Assembly (NCBI GenBank): GCA_963978545.1
Contig: OZ021733.1
Location: 35,445,424 to 35,509,423 of the forward strand
Direction: 5' to 3'
Source: Linyphia triangularis
Lineage: Eukaryota; Arthropoda; Arachnida; Araneae; Linyphiidae
DNA length: 64,000 bases
A program made the position numbers and the translations under genes. Numbering within the stretch: position 1 is the first letter of the stretch; every line of letters starts with the position of its first letter. Under the pieces are notes generated by a model. It had not been told where the DNA came from and ran no database searches. It worked only from the letters and a program-made list of their open reading frames with translations. Of the stretch, positions 34,604 to 42,994 are shown piece after piece.

Positions 34604-35590
34604 ATGTCCGAAACCCAAAAGAAGTCGAGCAAAACCATCAAGGTTGCTCAAATTAATCTTCATCATAGCCGGTCAGCAACTGCTTTAGTCAATAAAAGAC
34701 TGGTAGAATCAAGGATAGATATTGCCTTGATACAGGAACCCTGGGTCAACAAGGGTAAAATCCTAGGCCTAGGCAACTGTGGGAACCTATTCTTTGATCG
34801 CTCAAGTAGTAAACCGAGAGCTTGTATAATTACAAATAAAAATATTAATGCTCTTCTTATAGCCGACCCACTGGATAGTGATAATGTAGCTATCAAGTTA
34901 ATCAGCAAAAACGGAGATATTACTTATATTATGTCAGTATATCTTCCATACGAGGATGAAATTCCGCTAACAACTTCAACTAGAAGCTTTGTTGAGCGTT
35001 GCTCACATTCTGGGATGAAGGTCATTGTGGGTTGCGATGCTAATGCACACCACACCATATGGGGCAGTACTAACTGCAACAAAAGAGGTGAGGATCTAAT
35101 TGAATTTTTCTTAAGCAATAATCTGTATATCCTCAATACTGGTAATAAACCAACATTTCTTACTTGTAATAGAAAGGAGGTCATTGACATAACCTTCTGT
35201 AATAATAAAGCAGTCAACTGCATACAGGATTGGCATGTTTCTGAATGTATTACACTATCAGACCATAAACTAATCCAAATGTCCATTACAGGCCCTGCAC
35301 TTATAACTCAGCAGGGAAGGCGGAATCCCAGACACACCAAGTGGGATTCCTATCGGGAGGACCTTCGGCTTCTCCTAGAAGGTAAGAGCTTTAATTTTCC
35401 TTCACTGGTGGACCTGGAGCTGGCGGTTGACTCTGTACAACGGTCCATCCTCCTAGCCTACCAGTTAAATTGTAAAGCTTTCACAACTGGGATGCCAAGG
35501 CGAGTTCCTTGGTGGAACAAAAACCTCAGTATAATACGTAAAAACTGCAGAAAGCTCTTTAACAGAGCCAAAAAAACAGGTAACAGGTGA
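34604..35590 (+). CDS. ORF2 N-terminal fragment: APE-type endonuclease
   Basis: This 328-codon frame is the apurinic/apyrimidinic-like endonuclease that nicks target DNA to prime reverse transcription. Expected catalytic signatures are in order: QINLHHS (Asn18), IQEPW (Glu45), VYLPYED (Tyr113), GCDANAHH (Asp145, Asn147), NKPTF, DITFCN (Asp195) and LSDHKLI (Ser219-His221). All active-site residues I can check are present. The last residues after about 319 (AKKTG) run into the 7-base duplication and a premature TGA at 35588-35590. On its own it would give an endonuclease without reverse transcriptase. Confidence 0.9.
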   Translation: MSETQKKSSKTIKVAQINLHHSRSATALVNKRLVESRIDIALIQEPWVNKGKILGLGNCGNLFFDRSSSKPRACIITNKNINALLIADPLDSDNVAIKLISKNGDITYIMSVYLPYEDEIPLTTSTRSFVERCSHSGMKVIVGCDANAHHTIWGSTNCNKRGEDLIEFFLSNNLYILNTGNKPTFLTCNRKEVIDITFCNNKAVNCIQDWHVSECITLSDHKLIQMSITGPALITQQGRRNPRHTKWDSYREDLRLLLEGKSFNFPSLVDLELAVDSVQRSILLAYQLNCKAFTTGMPRRVPWWNKNLSIIRKNCRKLFNRAKKTGNR

Positions 35591-38255
35591 GTGGTCAAAG
35601 TATAAAGATGCACTCACCAGTTATAATAAGGCCATTAGGAAAAGTAAAGAAGAATCGTGGAGAGACTTCTGTGGCCAGGCGGACAATATGTCCAGTGCAG
35701 CTAGACTGACCAAAATATTATCAAAGGACAGTCAGTGCCAACTGGGTTCCATCAGGAAGGACGATGGCACATACACGGAAGATGGCAAAAGTACACTAGC
35801 GGAAATGCTTAAAGTACATTTTCCTGACTCCACAGTCGCAAAATCAAGTGACATGCCTGCCATTTCCAATCTTACACTATCACGTAGTAAAAAAGAGGAC
35901 TGGGTTATGGCTAAGAGTATAATTACTCCAAATAGAATTGCATGGGCTATTAATTCATTCAAGCCCTTCAAATCACCTGGAGCTGACGATATTATACCAG
36001 CTCTACTCCAACATGGCAAAGATATTATTATGCCACACCTATGCAGAATCTTAAGATCATGTATAGTATATGGCTACATACCACATGCATGGAGAACCTG
36101 TAAAGTTATCTTTATACCCAAACCAGGAAAGTCATGCTACAATGAAGCCAAAGCCTTCAGACCTATTAGCCTGACATCTTTTCTCCTTAAGACTCTGGAG
36201 AAATTGATTGACAGGTATATCAGAGATGAGGTTTTAAAAGCTAAACCCTTATCGAGATTTCAACATGCATATCAACCTGGGAAATCTACAGAAACTGCCC
36301 TATACGACCTTGTTACGGTACTAGATGGGGCAGTCAATGGAAAGGAAATAGCCATGGCAACCTTTCTGGATATCGAGGGGGCTTTTGATAAAGTTCCAAC
36401 AAATGTAATCAATAATGCCCTTCTCAAAAGAAATGTTAATTCAAGCGTATGTACCTGGATTAAAAATATGCTTGAAACCAGATTGGCTCAAGCCTCCCTT
36501 TTGGGAGACTCGCTCACTGTGGAGAATTGTAAAGGATGCCCACAAGGAGGAGTGCTGTCACCACTGCTATGGAGTCTGGTGGTTGACGAACTCTTAAACA
36601 GGATTAATTTTTTGGGCCTGCATTGTCTAGGTTATGCTGATGACATAACACTGGTCGTAAGAGGTAAATTCCAGAATACTGTAACTGACCTCATGAGCAC
36701 TGCTCTAAAAAAGGTAGAAAAATGGTGCAAAGAGGTAGGATTGTCGGTTAACCCCAGCAAGACCAACCTAACAGTGTTCACTAGGAAAAGAATACATGAT
36801 ATGCAAACCATAAAATTCTTTGGGAAACCACTTTCATATTCAGATGAGGTTAAGTATTTAGGAGTTGTCTTTGACAAAACCTTGACATGGAAGCCACATC
36901 TCCAATACAGCACCAGCAAAGCCAAACGAGTGTTCTGGGCCTGCAGACGTGCTATTGGAAATAACTGGGGCTTGTCACCAAAAATGGTGCTCTGGATATA
37001 TACAGGAGTAATTACTCCAATGATATCTTATGGGGCCATTGCCTGGGGAAATAGAACCCATAATGAAACTGTGAAAAAAGAACTCACTAGTTTACAAAGA
37101 ATGGCAACCATTGCAATTACAAATGCAATGAGAACTACTCCCTCACAGAGTCTAGAAATTCTCCTAGATTTTCTACCACTACACAAACAAGTGGAACTAG
37201 AGGCTGTTTTGTGTTCACGACGGCTAAAACTCATGAGTTTATGGAAAACATCCTATGAATTACCTTTGTTTAAAAATATTCAGACACAGGTAAAAGAACA
37301 TCCCTGTCTAACTATGAGATCTGACTGGATGTTAAAGCAATATTGCTTTAAAGCCAAATACAATATCATCTTCCCGACCAGAGAGGACTGGAGATTTCCC
37401 TCCAATCTGACTAGGAGAGGAGATGAAATTTGGTATACAGATGGTTCAAAGACATCTTATGGCACTGGTTCAGGTGTCTTCTGTCCTAACAGAAAAATAA
37501 AGCTATATTTCTCTCTGGGCAAGTTGGCTACTGTATTTCAGGCTGAGGTTCTTGCAATTACGGCATGTGCCTACAATTGCCTAGATAGGGGGGTTGTTAA
37601 GAGGGTCATAAAGATTTTCTCTGACAGCCAGGCTACACTAATGGCTTTAAAGAGTCACTGCTTTACATCTAAAGCAGTGTGGGAATGCCACAATGCACTT
37701 GAAGACCTAGCTGAGGGTAACAAGGTTACTCTTCTCTGGGTCCCTGGTCACTGTGACATTGAAGGTAATGAAATGGCAGACCAACTAGCTAAACAAGGAT
37801 TTGAATTATCCTTTGTTGGTCCAGAACCTGTTTTGGGTCTGCCCCCCAATGCGGTCAGGAAAACTATCAAAAGCTTTTTATTGACTGAATCCTATCAAGC
37901 ATGGCTTGAATCTAAAAATCAAAGACAAGCCAAAGAGCTCAATCAACAGTCACCCTGGAATAGATCGAGGGAGCTAGTAAAATTGAGCAGAAAAGAGATC
38001 AAGGTTGCTGTAGGCCTTTTAACTGGACACTGCACCTTAAATAGACATCTTAATCTGATAGGTGTTATAGATGACCCACTATGCAGAGGCTGTCGTATGA
38101 CAAAGGAGAGCTCTACACATGTGTTATGCAATTGTGACTACTACTCTGCCCAAAGATTTGAGCATCTGGGATACCATTGTATCGACCCTTGGGAATTGTC
38201 AAATGTTCCAATCAGGTCTATACTGAAATTTATTTCAGCAACCGGTCTTCTTTAG
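35589..38255 (+). CDS. ORF2 C-terminal part: reverse transcriptase and RNase H
   Basis: This is the rest of ORF2, in the +1 frame; its first ATG is 35688 (855 codons from there). Numbering from that Met: reverse transcriptase fingers IPKPGKS and AYQPGKSTETA; motif A FLDIEGAFD with Asp228; motif B CPQGGVLSPLLW; motif C YADD at 316-319; motif D GLSVNPSKT; motif E KYLGVVFD. RNase H follows with Asp585 (TDGS), Glu620 (FQAE), Asp646 (SDSQ), His688 (VPGHCD) and Asp698 (MADQLAK), a complete catalytic set. A C-x2-C-x8-H Cys/His cluster occupies 799-816. All catalytic residues are retained. Antisense and alternate-frame ORFs over this region are shadows. Confidence 0.93.
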   Translation, partial: EWSKYKDALTSYNKAIRKSKEESWRDFCGQADNMSSAARLTKILSKDSQCQLGSIRKDDGTYTEDGKSTLAEMLKVHFPDSTVAKSSDMPAISNLTLSRSKKEDWVMAKSIITPNRIAWAINSFKPFKSPGADDIIPALLQHGKDIIMPHLCRILRSCIVYGYIPHAWRTCKVIFIPKPGKSCYNEAKAFRPISLTSFLLKTLEKLIDRYIRDEVLKAKPLSRFQHAYQPGKSTETALYDLVTVLDGAVNGKEIAMATFLDIEGAFDKVPTNVINNALLKRNVNSSVCTWIKNMLETRLAQASLLGDSLTVENCKGCPQGGVLSPLLWSLVVDELLNRINFLGLHCLGYADDITLVVRGKFQNTVTDLMSTALKKVEKWCKEVGLSVNPSKTNLTVFTRKRIHDMQTIKFFGKPLSYSDEVKYLGVVFDKTLTWKPHLQYSTSKAKRVFWACRRAIGNNWGLSPKMVLWIYTGVITPMISYGAIAWGNRTHNETVKKELTSLQRMATIAITNAMRTTPSQSLEILLDFLPLHKQVELEAVLCSRRLKLMSLWKTSYELPLFKNIQTQVKEHPCLTMRSDWMLKQYCFKAKYNIIFPTREDWRFPSNLTRRGDEIWYTDGSKTSYGTGSGVFCPNRKIKLYFSLGKLATVFQAEVLAITACAYNCLDRGVVKRVIKIFSDSQATLMALKSHCFTSKAVWECHNALEDLAEGNKVTLLWVPGHCDIEGNEMADQLAKQGFELSFVGPEPVLGLPPNAVRKTIKSFLLTESYQAWLESKNQRQAKELNQQSPWNRSRELVKLSRKEIKVAVGLLTGHCTLNRHLNLIGVIDDPLCRGCRMTKESSTHVLCNCDYYSAQRFEHLGYHCIDPWELSNVPIRSILKFISATGLL

Positions 38256-38340
38256 ATCAAATAGGGGGTTTCTGTACAATAGACTTCAGTCGCGGTGCTG
38301 GTACTCGATAGAGTCACCCCCATTCACAAGTCATAAGTCA
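38256..38340 (+). other. Retrotransposon 3' UTR and TCATAAG tail
   Basis: This is 85 bases with GGGGGT near the start and CACCCCC near the end, able to close a stem that the reverse transcriptase could recognise. It ends CACAAGTCATAAGTCA and abuts the TAACACAA target, so the tail reads as two to three TCATAAG-type units. There is no poly-A signal or A-tail, consistent with elements in this group that end in short simple repeats. Confidence 0.75.
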
Positions 38341-38790
38341 TAACACAATTTAAGTTCCAGTAATAAAAAAAAAAATTCATAGGTAATTTTTACGCATGTT
38401 TTTCATGTAATTTTTGCAATCATTTTTATGACCTATATAATCATATTTTAATGGATTTACTTAATTTAATTATATCTATTTCCTATTTTAAATTTTCAAT
38501 ACGTGCACTGTTCATTTATTTCGCACGATACCAGTACATTTTTTTTTATTTCAAATCTAGTTTAAATTTCAACCGAAACGCATTTTCTTATTAATACCCA
38601 AAAGTGAACTTTTTCACAATTATCAAGCACCACTATAATCAATAATTTGCCTTGCTACCTATGACTAAAATTTTTAAATATTTATTCCTTTGATTCGCCG
38701 ATGTTCTCGGAACTCCCTTTGTATTTGTTCGCCGATAGCTTTTAACGTCCAAAAATAGAACTCTATTATTATTTTCTTTTAAAGATTCAG
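38341..38790 (+). repeat. Target-site duplication, right, and duplication copy A, 3' part
   Basis: TAACACAATTTAA (38341-38353) is the right-hand target duplication. From GTTCCAG onward the sequence matches copy B (39004-39442) to AAAGATTCAG at 38790, with a few substitutions and small indels. Confidence 0.92.
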
Positions 38791-38812
38791 ATATATACAG
38801 ATATATATTCAG

Positions 38813-39442
38813 AATATTATACATAATAAATGGTTATTATTTATAAAAACAAGTTACTATGCATAATATCCAAATTAATAATATTAGCTATAACTTTTAC
38901 ATACTGCAGACAGTAAAGTCTTTTTATTTTACATTGATGTAGTTTTTTTAATATAATAGTTTGAGAATGGAATTTTTATCCATTGACTATTAACACAATT
39001 TAAGTTCCAGTTATAAAAATTTTGTTTTATAGATAATTTTTAAGCATGTTTTTCATGTAATTTTTGCAATCATTTTTATGACCTATTTAATCATATTTTA
39101 ATGGATATAAACTTAATTTAATTATATCTATTTCCTATTTTAAATTTTCCATACGTGCACTGTTCATTTATTTCGCACAATACCAGTAAATTTTTTTTAT
39201 TTCAAATCCAAGTTTAAATTTCAACCGAAACGCATTTTCTTATTAATACCCAAAAGTGCACTTTTTCACAATTATCAAGCACCACTATAATCAATAATTT
39301 GCCTTGCTCCCTATGACTAAAACTTTTAAATATTTATTCCTTTGACTCGCCGATGTTCTCGGAACTCCCTTTGTATTTTTTCTCCGATAGCTTTTATCGT
39401 CCAAAAATAGAACTCTATAATTGTTTTCTTTTAAACATTCAG
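38813..39442 (+). repeat. Duplication copy B (empty insertion site)
   Basis: This is the second, uninterrupted copy of the 631-bp unit, separated from copy A by about 22 AT-rich bases. TAACACAATTTAA stands once at 38991-39003 with no element, showing the pre-insertion arrangement. No coding frame of interest is conserved between copies. Confidence 0.93.
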
Positions 39443-41756
39443 GAGGATATAGATAAACTTCATCCTTTACATCCCGTGATTACAAATTAATGGAATTTAT
39501 TAATAATTAGTTCATGAATTGAATAGTAATTTGATCGCGGCATATTCTTTTCTGTAACCTTTAAATTAAAATAAATGAATATAGCACAGTTTTAATTAAA
39601 GTTGCTTTATTGTGAATTTACTGAAAAACCGGCGGCCTCTGCATTTATCTGCCAAATGCAGCTAAGGCTATGTTTTCCAAAATACGATGTTTGTCGAAAT
39701 ATTTTACTACATTAGAATTTTAACTAGATGTATATATTGTCATTTGATTTTTAATATTATCATAATTAAAACTAATTTTCATTCAAAATAAAATCAAAAG
39801 TTTTATTTTTTAAAAAACATTTAAAAAAGTTTTTTACTTAAAAAAATATATAATTTTGTAAACATTTTGTTTTAATTAAAAAAAAAAATTTGATTTTTAA
39901 TTAACTCTTTTTAATATTTAAAAAGTATTTATTTTACTTCTGCAGGCATCACCACTAAAGTTATGTAAATTGATTTTTTAATGTTTGTAGGAAAAAAGCA
40001 ACATTATATCTTGCATTTAATTCTGTACAGTAGATCTTATGTAAATAACGTCCGTTTAAGTTCAAAATTTTAATACTTGGAAGTGTGAATCTAAGGTACA
40101 ATTGGGCAATTTTTAAGATTCTGATAATTGTTTTTTTATTAAGCTATGTAGGCTAAGGAGAGATGAATTTGTTTTTAAAGATAATTAAGCGTAAACATTT
40201 AAATTAGACAGAAAGTGTCATCGTCATCCTTACATTATGCAGAAATATTATAAATAGTGCATTATCTTAGTTTTTTTAGATCAATAATTATAAACTAGTC
40301 ATAACTTAAGATAAATACATCAAGCAGTTAATTTTTATCTTAATTAAATAAATGTTTTAGTACAGCTACTATTTTTGTAAAATGGAAAATAAAATTTTAT
40401 GCTTAACACAGAATTTTTATTCAAAGTAAAGATAATTTCTCAAAATATTGATAGAATGGATATTTAAAAGTATATAAACAAAATATGAAAAAAAAACTTA
40501 ATTTAGGACATAAAAATTTAGATATAGGGATAGTAATGATATTCTACCATATTTTTGCAATCATAAAAAAAAGAATAATATCTTTTTTTTTTAAATTACA
40601 AATTTAAAACATAAATTCATCTTATAAAATAATATAAAATATTATAAGACTAAACAGAATTTAATATAACTAAATAAGATTAAGGATGGAAATGACAGCA
40701 ACAAATACATGTTTGCTAACTATCACCTTCAGCAATTCTAACTAAGACAAACAAAGGTATTTCCAAGCAGTATTGTTATTCCAGTCATAACCCTAAAATG
40801 GCTGTTGCGCACATAGTATGTTATTTATTAGTAGTGTCATTCATTATCCAAGAAAAGGATGTAAAAAGTATTGAAGAGTAGTGACACAAAATGCTAGGGA
40901 TAAGTTTAAAAATCAAAATAATACTTTTAAATGATTTTTATGGAAATGCTTTAATTTTTGTAATTTAAAGGTATGATATTGAATAAAAAAGGATATATAC
41001 ATTAAATTTTATACAGTATCACTTGGCCTTGAAAAACAAAAATTTGTAATTGAAAAAAGGAAGTACAAGTATTGGATAAGAAAAGATTAATTATATTTAT
41101 TCTCAGAGTAACCAAATTTGGAAGCAGACTGTCTTAGTAATCATTATAGTTTTTATAATTTCAATCTACTTTTTTGATAAAATGCTTTTATTTTTAGTAG
41201 TTGATTATTCTCTGAAGCAGGCTCTATGATTATTTTTATTTCATCAAAAAGGCTGTAATTAAACTGATGCTATCAAGGGCAGTCTAGAACCAGTAGAGAT
41301 AAAAAAAAAACGTAGTAAACATTTGCATGAGAACCATTGAAAACATAAAAAAATTATCATAGTTTCATTTTAAATTTAAATTCTTATTAATTTAATTTGA
41401 AAAAAATATAAAAATTAAAAAATGGTAATTTTTTAATGATTGTGACAGTTTCCATATAATTCGTTAAAGTGCCATATTTCAGTCTGTTGGAAAATATTTT
41501 ATCTAATATGTTTGTTTTTTTTCTTGTTTTTTTTAAAGATATTTTTTCTCTGTCCAAGCAGAATGTATTCTAAATTTATGAATATGTGTTCAATAGAACA
41601 GGCAATAGATGGTGCTTTAGGTGCAGTTTAATTCTGCTCACTCTATATTTAATTGTATTATTTGTCTGTAATTACATCTAAGTAATAGCATCAAAATCAA
41701 AAATATTCCATAAAGGAGATTTTTTTTAAGGTTACCAATTAATAACGCTTCATTAT
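39443..41756. other. AT-rich DNA without recognisable gene
   Basis: There is very A/T-rich low-complexity sequence with no frame over 60 codons except chance ones. No bounded repeat was recognised. Confidence 0.5.
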
Positions 41757-41890
41757 TGATATTGCCCCAGCAGTATATTTTCCAGCTTTCTTGTATATTG
41801 GTGCATGTTAAAATTTTAACCAAAATTGGCCAATCTTACTGGACTGTTGTTTCTGATATTGGCCAATACATCTGTGATACCTGGGCAATG
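41757..41890 (-). repeat. TATTGGCCAA repeat, inverted copy
   Basis: Read on the minus strand this matches the two copies at 31.2-31.5 kb, with TATTGGCCAATATC, AACAACAGTCCAGTAAGATT and GGCC in order (core about 41824-41868), and CTGCTGGGGCAAT matching CTACTGGGGATAC. The 67-codon frame at 41756-41959 is fortuitous. Confidence 0.5.
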
Positions 41891-42110
41891 ACCAACCGAA
41901 CACAAGGTATTAAATACAGATCTAACCAAAATTGGGTTAACTGTAGTTTCTGTTCTTAGATAAACAATACTTGTTCTTCATACATAGGAAAAAGGAATAT
42001 CTCAATAGACTGTCAAATAAAACGAATTATCAGCTCAAACTATATCAAATGCAGTATTTCAATGTAGCAACATAAGACTAGTATATGGCATTTAAATTAG
42101 CCCTCATCTA

Positions 42111-42400
42111 GGTTGATTGGTTGGTTGGTTGAATTTTAAATTTATTTGGCACTAGGGAAACACAAGGGCCAAACTGCGCCGCCGTCATCTAGAAAACTCA
42201 TTATTCTCATCACTGAATGAGTCAAGTCAAAGCCAGATAATCAGTATTCGATTTTGATTCAAAGCTGATCTGAGATTGTTTTCCTTGAATAGACCAACAC
42301 ATGTGAGCACGTGGACGAAACGCACGACTGCAACCCGCGAGTTCACGTTGCGGAACCACAGGTGTGGGAACCTCAAAATAATCCGGTTTCGCACATAAAT
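42111..42400 (-). mobile_element. SINE-like element sharing the 3' tail of the 20/22-kb SINE
   Basis: On the minus strand the element ends in (CAACC)n preceded by about 55 bases that align with the 3' part of the SINEs at 20313-20494 and 22771-22939 (CGGYGCA, GCCCT, GTGCCA, ATAA-TTT in order). Its 5' part is different; a degraded box-B-like CGGGTTGCAGTCG is visible around 42335. I saw no clear target-site duplication, so the 5' limit is approximate. Probably an older or different SINE using the same partner LINE tail. Confidence 0.55.
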
Positions 42401-42671
42401 GAGTGGTTAACTCTAATGAAGTAGCAATCCTTTAGTCACACTTGAACGAATTGACTTTTAATTTTTAACAGAGTCAGTGTCAACGGGTCTGTGTATTTCC
42501 AGGCCACGTGCTTTTGAATAAAAATAACTTGTTTATATAGAGCTGTTGCCAGCAACAGGTAGTTCTCGTTAACTTTCAGTGCAGATGAAATGTTAATGAG
42601 AACGAGATAAAATGTGTTAAACTTTAATCCTTTAAAATTCGAAAATTTTGCGGGATTAATATTTTACTGCC
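42401..42671. other. No recognisable gene
   Basis: Mixed-complexity DNA includes a single CACGTG in GGCCACGTGC near 42502. No frame or repeat was seen. Confidence 0.45.
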
Positions 42672-42994
42672 ATGTATGTATGTATGTATGTATGTATGTA
42701 TGTATGTATGTATGTATGTATGTATGTATGTATGTATGTATGTATGTATGTATGTATGTATGTATGTATGTATGTATGTATGCATTGTATTGTATTGTAT
42801 TGTATGTATGTATGTATGTATGTATGTATGTATGTATGTATGTATGTATGTATGTATGTATGTATGTATGTATGTATGTATGTATGTATGTATGTATGTA
42901 TGTATGTATGTATGTATGTATGTATGTATGTATGTATGTATGTATGTATGTATGTATGTATGTATGTATGTATGTATGTATGTATGTATGTATG
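42672..42994. repeat. (ATGT)n microsatellite with internal (ATTGT)4 block
   Basis: About 320 bases of ATGT tetranucleotide run through the interval, interrupted once at about 42782-42806 by a short block of the pentamer ATTGT repeated four times. All long frames on both strands (repeating Met-Tyr-Val-Cys or His-Thr-Tyr-Ile) are translations of this array, not genes. Confidence 0.98.

Larger units (their letters stand above)
34604..38255 (+). pseudogene. Retrotransposon ORF2 polyprotein, single frameshift
   Basis: ORF2 would encode endonuclease, reverse transcriptase and RNase H for target-primed reverse transcription. It starts at ATG 34604 and its first frame ends at TGA 35588-35590; the polyprotein continues one frame over to TAG 38253-38255. 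The break coincides with a 7-base word AACAGGT present twice in tandem at 35575-35588. Seven extra bases shift the frame by +1. No other stop interrupts the roughly 1200-residue product. I infer a recent slippage duplication, not programmed frameshifting, because the downstream frame is entered exactly at the second copy of the word. Confidence 0.88.
32788..38340 (+). mobile_element. Non-LTR retrotransposon (I/LOA/R1 group, RNase H-bearing), nearly intact
   Basis: This is a 5553-bp LINE bounded by a 13-bp target-site duplication. In order it has a 5' UTR (32788-33260), ORF1 (33261-34577), ORF2 (34604-38255, frameshifted once) and an 85-bp 3' UTR ending in a TCATAAG repeat, not poly-A. ORF2 carries an apurinic-type endonuclease, reverse transcriptase, RNase H and a C-terminal Cys/His motif. 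That order is known in the I, LOA and R1 clades of the Jockey/I superfamily; plain Jockey elements lack RNase H. The exact clade needs a phylogeny. Base composition is much less AT-rich than the host. Complete 5' end, clean duplication and one small lesion suggest recent insertion. Confidence 0.93.

Noticed and set aside
42672..42994. CRISPR-like or other spaced repeat array
   Set aside because: The repeats are contiguous microsatellite units without spacers, in a eukaryotic context.
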